From: JAFGPF01 sp964500415
Lineage (GTDB): Bacteria; Chloroflexota; Dehalococcoidia; Dehalococcoidales; RBG-16-60-22
Length of the DNA stretch: 64,000 nucleotides
Assembly (NCBI GenBank): GCA_964500415.1
Contig: CAZCOB010000003.1
Coordinates: 28,469 to 92,468 of the forward strand
Direction: 5' to 3'
The notes beneath the pieces were generated by a model that worked only from the letters and a program-made list of their open reading frames with translations, did no database searches and was not told the origin of the DNA. Position numbers and translations under genes: made by a program. This document shows, piece by piece, positions 42,800-49,588 of the stretch. Within the stretch, counting starts at the first letter, position 1. The number at the start of each line of letters is the position of its first letter.

Positions 42800-42925
42800 T
42801 ATCTACCTCACCCCCTGTATCCCCCTCTCCTATCAAGGAGAGGGGGGAATTTTGGGGAAGAGGGACTTCGTCCCTCTTAGACACCCTGTTTTTAAGGCTT
42901 CGCCCTCTCAGACTCCCCCTTGTTA
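42800..42925. repeat. Intergenic MITE-like repeat, copy 5 (left half)
   Basis: TACCTCACCCCCTGTATCCC, a CTCTCCT...AGGAGAG pair, the hairpin AAGAGGGACTTCGTCCCTCTT (42857-42877), then AGACACCC and GGCTTCGCC. The right-hand core is missing. It lies within the arginine operon between argB and argD. Confidence 0.65.
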
Positions 42926-42929
42926 CTTG

Positions 42930-43712
42930 TTACCTGCAAATTGTCGTTCCGCCGTCCTGCCCGTCGAATTCCTTTACCAGGGCGTGCGGCCTCCTACCAT
43001 CTATTATACGTGTAATCGAGCCTTCATTTAAAGCCCTCAGGCAGGCATTTATCTTGGGAATCATCCCCCCGGCAATTACCCCGGAAGCTATAAGCTTCTC
43101 CGCCTTGCCGGCAGACAGACGTGGCAATACCACGCCGGAGGCATCAGTGATACCGGCAACATCAGTCAGGAAAACGAGGCGCTTGGCCCCCAGAGCCACC
43201 ACCAGGTCGCCGGCAATGGGGTCACTGTTAACATTGATTATCGCCGGGTGGTCACCGGGTCTTTCAATCGAGTACAGGCTGATAGGTGAGACAACAGGGA
43301 TAAAGCCCGCCTTGAGTAGCGCTTCCAGGACGGCCGCATTCACCTTTATCACCTCCCCTACGTAGCCCATTTCCTGGTTCTTCATCCTGCTTTCCATCAG
43401 AGCGCCATCGACGCCGCTGATGCCGACTGCCCTTCCACCCCTGACGTTAATCGCCGCCGTGATTTCCTTATTGGCCAACCCCGCCAGTACCGCCGTCGCC
43501 ACCTCCAGCGTCGGTAAATCCGTAACACGCTCGCCGCGGACGAACTTCGTGGCTATTCCCTGCCGCTTAAGCCATTTAGTGACGGTGCCGCCACCCCCAT
43601 GCACCAACACCAGCGCCTCACTCTGCTTCTGAAGAGTTACAATATCCTCGATAGTCGTGTTACGGCTCCCGAAGGTAGAACCGCCTATTTTTATTATCGT
43701 AATGTCTTTCAT
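42930..43712 (-). CDS. argB: Acetylglutamate kinase
   Basis: A 260-residue amino-acid kinase that phosphorylates N-acetylglutamate, usually the regulated step of arginine synthesis. IIKIGGSTFGS opens it, LVLVHGGGGTVTKWL is the glycine-rich substrate/phosphate loop, and NVNSDPIAGDLVVALGAKRLVFLTD the nucleotide-binding region split around AGD. It is somewhat shorter than the 290-300 residues of many ArgB proteins and lacks the N-terminal helix associated with arginine feedback inhibition, so it may be arginine-insensitive. The stop lies at the edge of repeat copy 5. Confidence 0.92.
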   Translation of the reverse strand: MKDITIIKIGGSTFGSRNTTIEDIVTLQKQSEALVLVHGGGGTVTKWLKRQGIATKFVRGERVTDLPTLEVATAVLAGLANKEITAAINVRGGRAVGISGVDGALMESRMKNQEMGYVGEVIKVNAAVLEALLKAGFIPVVSPISLYSIERPGDHPAIINVNSDPIAGDLVVALGAKRLVFLTDVAGITDASGVVLPRLSAGKAEKLIASGVIAGGMIPKINACLRALNEGSITRIIDGRRPHALVKEFDGQDGGTTICR

Positions 43713-43733
43713 TATCTTCTTAACCTGCCAGTG

Positions 43734-44933
43734 TCATGTCGTGTATTCACTGTTAATCGTTACATATTCCTCGGAAAGGTCGCAACCCCAGGCCGTGGCC
43801 GCGGCGCTCCCCATATTGAGATTTAAATTTATCAGCACCTCAACACTGTCCATGTGCTTCACCGCTTTCTCTTTATTGTAATGGACGGGAGCCCCACCTC
43901 TGACCAGACAGATGCCGCCTATTTCAAGGTAGAGCTTAGCCTCCTCCAGTTCCGCACCGCTCCTGCCTGCCGCCGCGATAACCCGACCCCAGTTAGGGTC
44001 GCTGCCGTGCACTGCCGCCTTTACCAGCGACGAACTGACGATTGCCCGCGCTGCCAGTCTGGCATCGGCCACGCTGGCCGCCCCGCCGACACTCACCTCG
44101 ATGAGCCTGGTAGCACCCTCGCCGTCGCGGGCGATCTCTTTAGCCAGATAGGTGCAGACCCTGTTCAGCGCCTTTTGAAATATCTCGGCCTGCTGACTCC
44201 CCTCAACGACCGGCTCGCCTCCGGCCTTCCCGTTAGCCATGATGAGCACCATATCGTTGGTGCTGTCGTCCCCATCTATGGAGACCATATTTAAAGAGAC
44301 ATCCACCGCCTCTTTCAACGCCTCCCGTAGATAATCCGCATCGATACTGGCATCGGTCGTTAAAAAGCAGAGCATGGTAGCCAGGTTGGGGTGAATCATC
44401 CCCGAACCCTTCGCCATCCCCCCGATTGTAAAATCGCCCGCCCTGACGGCCACCTCTTTGGGCACGGTATCCGTGGTCATTATTGCCCGGGCCAGTTCGT
44501 GGCCGCCTTCGGGAGTCAGTTTCACCTCCGCTATACCGGTCCTGATACGCTCCATCGGCAGCATCGTACCGATGACGCCGGTACTCGCCACCAGGACTTC
44601 ATCCGCAGCCGCTCCCACCTTTTTGGCCGCTAGTTCTGCCATCTCCGCGGCGTCTTTCAGGCCCTGCCTTCCGATACAGGCATTGGCGCAGCCGCTGTTT
44701 ACCACCACCGCCCTGGCCCTGCCAGCCTGCAGACGCTCCCGCGAAAGTATAATCGGCGCTGCCTTGACCTTATTGGTGCTGAAAACGGCTGCCGCCGTGC
44801 ACGGGATTTCGGAAAAAATTATGCCGAGGTCAGGCCGGTTTTTATATTTAATACCGGCGCTGGTAGCGCCGGCCAGAAAACCTACGGGGGAAGTTATCCC
44901 GCCGGAAGGTATAAAATCGGACTCTGCTTTCAT
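43734..44933 (-). CDS. argJ: Bifunctional ornithine acetyltransferase / N-acetylglutamate synthase
   Basis: A 399-residue protein made as a precursor that cuts itself at the conserved threonine in HPNLATMLCFLTTDA near residue 180 to give two chains. ArgJ recycles the acetyl group from acetylornithine to glutamate, allowing a cyclic pathway. It is the first gene of the minus-strand run argJ-argB-argD-hydrolase-argG-argH. The ATG at 44933 has no Shine-Dalgarno site; a TATAGT box lies 8 nt upstream, suggesting a leaderless start. Confidence 0.95.
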   Translation of the reverse strand: MKAESDFIPSGGITSPVGFLAGATSAGIKYKNRPDLGIIFSEIPCTAAAVFSTNKVKAAPIILSRERLQAGRARAVVVNSGCANACIGRQGLKDAAEMAELAAKKVGAAADEVLVASTGVIGTMLPMERIRTGIAEVKLTPEGGHELARAIMTTDTVPKEVAVRAGDFTIGGMAKGSGMIHPNLATMLCFLTTDASIDADYLREALKEAVDVSLNMVSIDGDDSTNDMVLIMANGKAGGEPVVEGSQQAEIFQKALNRVCTYLAKEIARDGEGATRLIEVSVGGAASVADARLAARAIVSSSLVKAAVHGSDPNWGRVIAAAGRSGAELEEAKLYLEIGGICLVRGGAPVHYNKEKAVKHMDSVEVLINLNLNMGSAAATAWGCDLSEEYVTINSEYTT

Positions 44934-45080
44934 TTATTCAAACTATATCATACTGAAGGTCGGCAGGCAATTGCTATCTCATCATGACTTCGCTTGAAAC
45001 ACGAGACGACCGAATGATAAACTCAAACTGTAAGGACTGTTCATTTTCACACATTATTTTTCAGAACTAAAAGGAGAACC

Positions 45081-45659
45081 ATGGAATCAAAGACAACCTA
45101 TTACGACAAACCCGGTGGCGACGATAATACAGATAAGACGCTCGCCCTGGCTAAAGCTCGGGCGGATGAACTCGGCATCAGGACGGTGGTGGTTGCCTCG
45201 ACCACCGGCAAGACGGCCGTGAAGGCGGTGGACGTCTTTAAGGGGTATAAAGTAATCGTTGTCACTCATGTCACCGGCATGCGTGAGCCGAATACCCAGG
45301 AATTTACCGACGATAACCGGAAAATCGTCGAGGGCAAGGGCGGCATCTTACTCACTACTGCCCACGCCTTCGGGGGGATTCACCGCGCGTTAAGTCGAGG
45401 AGACGGACCCCCGGCCCCCCAGCCGGTCATCGGCGACGTTATCGCCATGACGCTGAGGACCTTCGGGCAGGGCACCAAGGTAACCCTGGAGATTGCTGCC
45501 ATGGCAGCGGATGCCGGGCTGGTGCGCACCGATGAGGAGGTCGTCTCCATAGGCGGCACGGGACGGGGCGCCGATACGGCATACGTGCTCCAGCCGGATA
45601 ACGTTCACCGCTTCTTCAATCTCAAGGTGAAAGAGCTTATCTGCAAACCACGCTTTTAG
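45081..45659 (+). CDS. Stand-alone pyruvate-kinase C-terminal-like domain protein
   Basis: A 192-residue protein that resembles only the C-terminal alpha/beta domain of pyruvate kinase (RTVVVASTTGKTAVKAVDVF, VTHVTGMREPN, ALSRGDG). The catalytic TIM barrel is absent, so it is not a pyruvate kinase. Such single-domain proteins occur in archaea and Dehalococcoidia-like bacteria and have no proven function. AGGAGAACC precedes the ATG. It is followed after 16 nt by a cysteine-rich protein gene on the same strand, so the two form a unit. Confidence 0.75.
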   Translation: MESKTTYYDKPGGDDNTDKTLALAKARADELGIRTVVVASTTGKTAVKAVDVFKGYKVIVVTHVTGMREPNTQEFTDDNRKIVEGKGGILLTTAHAFGGIHRALSRGDGPPAPQPVIGDVIAMTLRTFGQGTKVTLEIAAMAADAGLVRTDEEVVSIGGTGRGADTAYVLQPDNVHRFFNLKVKELICKPRF

Positions 45660-45675
45660 GGAGGTTGGTTATATT

Positions 45676-46239
45676 ATGCACCATACGCTGAAGTTCTACG
45701 GGGGCAACCGCAACAACATCCTCAGGGTTTACATGTTCTTCGCCCGCTGGACGAAAATACCCTTAATCGGGCGATGGGTGAGGTGGGTTGCCAACACGTA
45801 CGGTAAAAACATGCACCGTGCCTACCTGCTCACGCCGGTGGAGGCGGAAGAGCTTATCAACATTGCCGAGGGCGTGGCCGCGGCTCCCTGCACCTGCCGC
45901 AAGCTCTATCACAAATGCAATAATCCCCTGGATAACGAGATACTGCTGGGACCGACCCACCACATCCTCCAGCACGCCATGATATCCCAGAACTCGCACG
46001 AAATTTCAAAGGATGAAGCCGCTGAAATCCTGCGGGACAGCCATCGGCGGGGACTGATTTTTACGATAGCCAAGTGCCGGGGTGACTTTTACGCGATATG
46101 CTCCTGCTGCTCGTGCTGCTGCGTGCCTCTGCGCCTCAACAAGCAGTACGGTATCGGCGAGGCGCTTGTCAGGCATCAGGACATCATCAAGGAATTCCGG
46201 GAATACCAGGCGGCTTACCGGGCTGAGGAGAAAGCCTAG
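45676..46239 (+). CDS. Cysteine-rich, probable iron-sulfur protein
   Basis: A 187-residue protein with two cysteine clusters: APCTCRKLYHKC near residues 74-85 and ICSCCSCCCVPLRL near residues 145-155. The first pattern resembles metal-binding segments of ferredoxin-like proteins; the second, with six cysteines in nine residues, is unusual. The N-terminus is basic and aromatic (RVYMFFARWTKIPLIGRWVR) and could lie at a membrane surface. An iron-sulfur role is inferred. GGAGG precedes the ATG by about 13 nt. Its stop overlaps by 4 bp the convergent hydrolase gene. Confidence 0.65.
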   Translation: MHHTLKFYGGNRNNILRVYMFFARWTKIPLIGRWVRWVANTYGKNMHRAYLLTPVEAEELINIAEGVAAAPCTCRKLYHKCNNPLDNEILLGPTHHILQHAMISQNSHEISKDEAAEILRDSHRRGLIFTIAKCRGDFYAICSCCSCCCVPLRLNKQYGIGEALVRHQDIIKEFREYQAAYRAEEKA

Positions 46240-47021
46240 CCCAGAAATCCGTTAAGAGTATCGGAGAACTGCCTGAGCTCGTCGCGGTGAACGTTATGGC
46301 CACGGCTCTCGAAGACCTTCACCTGGCAATCGGGAATAACCCTGGCCGCGGCATAGGCATGCCGCACCGGCACGATGGGGTCTTTGCCCCCCCACACCAG
46401 CAGCGTCGGCACCCTTACCTCGGAGAGCCGGTTTTCCAGCACCAGTTTCTGCTGTTTGAACGTGGTGACACTTCCGCCTACGTACACAGCGGCCGGCGAT
46501 AGCGGCATGATAATCTGGGCGGGATTCAGCATATGCATAATCAGCCACTTCATGCCCTTCAGCACCGCCAGGGATAACGCGCCGACGGACCGCAGCAGGG
46601 CCGGAATCGACAGGAGCCTGACCCAGAAGGCTATTTCCCTCCCCAGGCACAGGCTGCTTACCAGCACCAGCTTCTTGATGCGGTGTGGCGACCTCAAAGC
46701 GTAGTCGAGGGCGACGCCGCCTCCCAGTGAATGACCCACGAGGTTGAATTTCTCCAGCCCCAGTTTGCCGGCGAATCTTTCGATGAACTCCGATAGCTCC
46801 GGAATGAAGTACGTACCGTTAAGGGGCTCGCTGCCGCCGTAGCCGGGCAGGTCGGGGGCGTAGACGGTGTACTTCTTGGAAAGCTCCATAATGTTGTCCC
46901 ACCAGGTGCGGGCATCACCCCCGCCGCCGTGAATCACCACCAGGGGCTCTCCCTGGCCGGCGGTGTAGTAATGGACATCGAGCCCGCCTATATCTATCGT
47001 TTTACTCTGAATTTTACTCAC
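46236..47021 (-). CDS. Alpha/beta hydrolase
   Basis: A 261-residue alpha/beta hydrolase. VVIHGGGGDARTWWDN is the oxyanion region, NLVGHSLGGGVALDYAL the nucleophile elbow with serine near residue 97, WGGKDPIVP the acid region, and ESRGHNVHRDE the catalytic histidine. It resembles meta-cleavage-product hydrolases and lipase/esterase-type members; the substrate is unknown. A leader with terminator and antiterminator hairpins lies upstream (47139-47269), so expression may be controlled by attenuation. Confidence 0.85.
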   Translation of the reverse strand: MSKIQSKTIDIGGLDVHYYTAGQGEPLVVIHGGGGDARTWWDNIMELSKKYTVYAPDLPGYGGSEPLNGTYFIPELSEFIERFAGKLGLEKFNLVGHSLGGGVALDYALRSPHRIKKLVLVSSLCLGREIAFWVRLLSIPALLRSVGALSLAVLKGMKWLIMHMLNPAQIIMPLSPAAVYVGGSVTTFKQQKLVLENRLSEVRVPTLLVWGGKDPIVPVRHAYAAARVIPDCQVKVFESRGHNVHRDELRQFSDTLNGFLG

Positions 47022-47138
47022 ACTTCTCCTTGCTTAATGAAGTCCCGGAAAAACGATGAAATCGTTTCTTATCTTACAAAGGGTGCAGCACATCCAAATC
47101 TCAAAAAGGACATGAAACCTCACAAAAAAGTCACAAAA

Positions 47139-47178
47139 AAACTACCCTTACTATATGTATAACGATGAAGGGTAGTTT
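47139..47178 (-). terminator. Intrinsic terminator with overlapping antiterminator
   Basis: On the minus strand AAACTACCCTT pairs perfectly with AAGGGTAGTTT across an 18-nt loop and is followed by a run of T. Upstream, AGGGTA (plus 47184-47189) can pair with TACCCT inside the 5' arm (47169-47174), which would exclude the terminator. It may end the transcript of the cyclase gene or act as an attenuator about 118 nt before the hydrolase start. Confidence 0.7.
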
Positions 47179-47224
47179 CAGGTTACCCTGGCATCTATTT
47201 ATATTGTAACACGTCTTAACGCTG

Positions 47225-47269
47225 CGGGGTCAACCTGAAAACCTGTACCTTTGGTAAGGGGTAACCCCG
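47225..47269 (-). ncRNA. Candidate structured leader domain upstream of hydrolase
   Basis: On the minus strand CGGGGT and ACCCCG close a domain of about 45 nt that contains a TACC-AAA-GGTA hairpin flanked by CC/GG. With the downstream terminator/antiterminator it has the layout of a small riboswitch. No known class is recognised. A TTGACC/TACAAT pair downstream of it could instead be the promoter, in which case this domain would not be in the hydrolase leader. Confidence 0.3.
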
Positions 47270-47384
47270 TATTTTCGTTCGACCTCTATATATTTATTTT
47301 ACCCTGATGAATATTAAGATGATGTTAAAAAAGCCTCTTTTTCAGGATATTTTTGTTACGGTGAACCTATTCACCTGTGTTCCC

Positions 47385-47475
47385 CTCCCCCGGTGTATTG
47401 CTGAATGGAAGGGGGAAGAATAGAAAAGAGGGGCTGACGCCCCTCTTATACACCCCGCTTTACACCCCCTCTTTC
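47385..47475. repeat. Intergenic MITE-like repeat, copy 6 (partial)
   Basis: CCCCTCCCCCGG, the hairpin AGAGGGGCTGACGCCCCTCT (about 47430-47449) and ACACCCCGC. It is a left-half copy next to the stop of the cyclase gene. Nothing else is recognised between it and the structured leader. Confidence 0.6.
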
Positions 47476-47476
47476 T

Positions 47477-48136
47477 TTACTTTAACGGCCGGAGGATGGC
47501 CCGACAGGGTCCGGCATCGCCTTTGTACATGAGGAGAGGCAGGCAGAGCAGTTCATACTCGCCGGGCGGCACGTGCCCCAGGGCGCAGTCTTCGAGGATA
47601 TAGACGCCCGCCCCGAGCAGCGCCTCGTGCGTTTTAGCAATGTTGTTTTCTTCTTTCATGTGTCCGATGGTGATATTATCGATTCCGAAGAGGATTATTC
47701 CCTTTTCAACGAGGTAATCGGCGGCGTCACCGTCCAGATAGACGTAGTCCTCGACGAACTTATCGCTTTCGTAGGTTATCGGGGAATTGCGCGTCTTAAA
47801 GAGGAGCCGCTCGCCTTTCTTGATGTTATGCTTTTCCAGTTCCGGGATTTTAATTTTATCCGGGTCTTTGATTTCAATGACGCGGGCGGGACCGATGGTA
47901 GCATCGAGGGGCATATCGCTGATGGTGGAGCCGTCGGCGATGAAGTGGAGCGGCGCATCGATATGCGTGCCGGTGTGGGAGATGATTTCCAGCACGGACA
48001 TGGTGACCTTGGCTCCCAGCGCCCGGTCGTGGTAGCGGTAAATCTTGGGGGGGAAGGGGTCGGTGGGGAAATAGCTCATCCCCTGCTTTAGGGGGACGGA
48101 GATATCATACCAGCCTTCGGGTACTTTAACAGCCAT
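47477..48136 (-). CDS. Cyclase family protein (kynurenine-formamidase-like)
   Basis: A 219-residue metal-dependent hydrolase of the putative cyclase/KynB family. The signature HTGTHIDAPLHF is near residue 57 and carries the metal ligands. DGDAADYLVEKGI and GIDNITIGH are further conserved parts of the family fold. Members hydrolyse N-formylkynurenine, isatin or lactones; no tryptophan-degradation genes are nearby, so the substrate is open. The ATG at 48136 with an AAGGAGG site is chosen over a longer frame to 48181. Confidence 0.87.
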   Translation of the reverse strand: MAVKVPEGWYDISVPLKQGMSYFPTDPFPPKIYRYHDRALGAKVTMSVLEIISHTGTHIDAPLHFIADGSTISDMPLDATIGPARVIEIKDPDKIKIPELEKHNIKKGERLLFKTRNSPITYESDKFVEDYVYLDGDAADYLVEKGIILFGIDNITIGHMKEENNIAKTHEALLGAGVYILEDCALGHVPPGEYELLCLPLLMYKGDAGPCRAILRPLK

Positions 48137-48224
48137 AAGCAGGCCTCCTTCATTAATTGTTTGCGGTGGTAAGTTCAGCATATACGCAACGGCATTGACT
48201 AGTCAAGCAGAGGGATGGAAAAAC

Positions 48225-48510
48225 CTCACCCCCTTAGTCCCCCACCCCTTTTTCTGTGGTGAACCTATCCCCCTGTGTCCCCCTTCCCTTGGGTATTTTA
48301 TGAAGGGAAGGGGGAGAGAAATAAAGAAAGAGGGGCTGCGCCCCTCTTAAACACCCCGCTTGCTAAAATCTCCCTTAATCCCTCCTTACGAAGGAGGGAT
48401 ATAGATTGGGTTGAGGCATTGATATTAGGGTTTGCACGGTCATCCTCTCCCTTTGGAAAAGGGAGAGTTAGAGAAGGATTTTTGGCGGCCAGGGTGGGAA
48501 TAGATTTGAC
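48225..48510. repeat. Intergenic MITE-like repeat, copy 7
   Basis: ACCTCACCCCCTTAGTCCCC at the left, a CTTCCCTT...AAGGGAAG pair, the hairpin AGAGGGGCTGCGCCCCTCT (about 48329-48347) and AAACACCCC. Then come CTCCTTACGAAGGAG (as in copies 1 and 2) and the core GGCGGCCAGGGTGGGAATAG (48484-48503). It ends about 35 bp before the PIN-like gene. Confidence 0.75.
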
Positions 48511-48543
48511 AGGTGGGAGTATAATTTATGTAAAGAGAGACAA

Positions 48544-49581
48544 ATGAATGACCATCTCATTATTTATCTAGACCAAAATTATCTAAGTAATATAGCCAAA
48601 GCTAAAATAGGGATTATTAAAGATGATGAGCAAGCTAAATTTTGGCTGTCATTATTTGATAACTTGAAGAAGGCAGTATTATCTGACAAAATCGCGTGCC
48701 CCGAATCAGACTTTCATGGAATTGAGTCCATGTTCGATAGAAGAATAGAGAAGGAAATAATGGAAGTTGTCGACGAATTATCTTGGGGATTAGAGTTTAA
48801 CTCTTGGGAAAGTATATTAACATCACAGATAGTAGAAGCAGCTTATATATACCTTGATAAACAACCTGAAGAAAAGGAGGCATGGTCTATAGCATTTAAG
48901 TCTGACCCTCAAGCTCCAGTTGAAAGTAGGATGCAAACAATTAATGGAGTGATGTCACGAATCAATGTACGCTTATTTCTCCCGAGTGAAGTTGCAGACC
49001 AAGATAGACAAAACAAGCTTGGGTTTTATAATGAAGCGCAAGAATTAGCTAAACAATATAGTGAAAAACCTCTAGACTGGATAGAGCTGCTACATCAAAG
49101 TAAAAGAAGTACTATGGATGGCTTTCTAGGAGGTATAGCACGTCAACATATCGATAAATTATTCGCAGAAGGTTCGCCCGAAAGCATTTTTCGAGCCATG
49201 AATAAAAAAATTGCATTAGAATCATTATTTGGAAGATTGCAGGCGATAGGGATAGATATAACTAGCTCGAAAGCGATGGATTTTTTAGAATCCGACCAAC
49301 TACTAAACATTCCTTTTAATGATGTATTTTCTTCTATCTGGGCAGCAATAGAGGAATACTATATATAAGGAAGAGAAGTTAATAGAGGTGATTTTTATGA
49401 TGCTCCACTTCTATCTATAGCGGTTCCCTATTATGATTTTGTTACAACAGATAGATTTATGAAGGAAATATTGACTAATAAACTTCAATTTGATAGAAAA
49501 TATAACACTCGTATCTTTTCAGCTAATGAAGCAGACAAATCCGAATTACATAGTATTATAAGAGAACTAATAACTGATTAA
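48544..49581 (+). pseudogene. PIN-like domain gene interrupted by an in-frame stop
   Basis: The first part encodes 274 residues starting MNDHLIIYLDQNYLSNIAKA, with an early aspartate (D10) as in PIN nucleases. It ends at a TAA at 49366-49368. The same frame continues without a break for 70 codons (VNRGDFYDAPLLSIAVPYYD, then FVTTDRFMKEIL) to a TAA at 49579. That second part carries the late acidic residues expected at a PIN C-terminus. A full protein would have about 345 residues. The gene is clearly AT-rich compared with mutS next door, and lies beside repeat copy 7, which suggests transfer. A TATAAT box is about 20 nt upstream. Confidence 0.6.
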
Positions 49582-49588
49582 TCCTCCC

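Noticed and set aside
42067..43365. 432-residue plus-strand frame across argD and argB
   Set aside because: Antisense shadow of two clear arginine genes with high GC; no domain seen.
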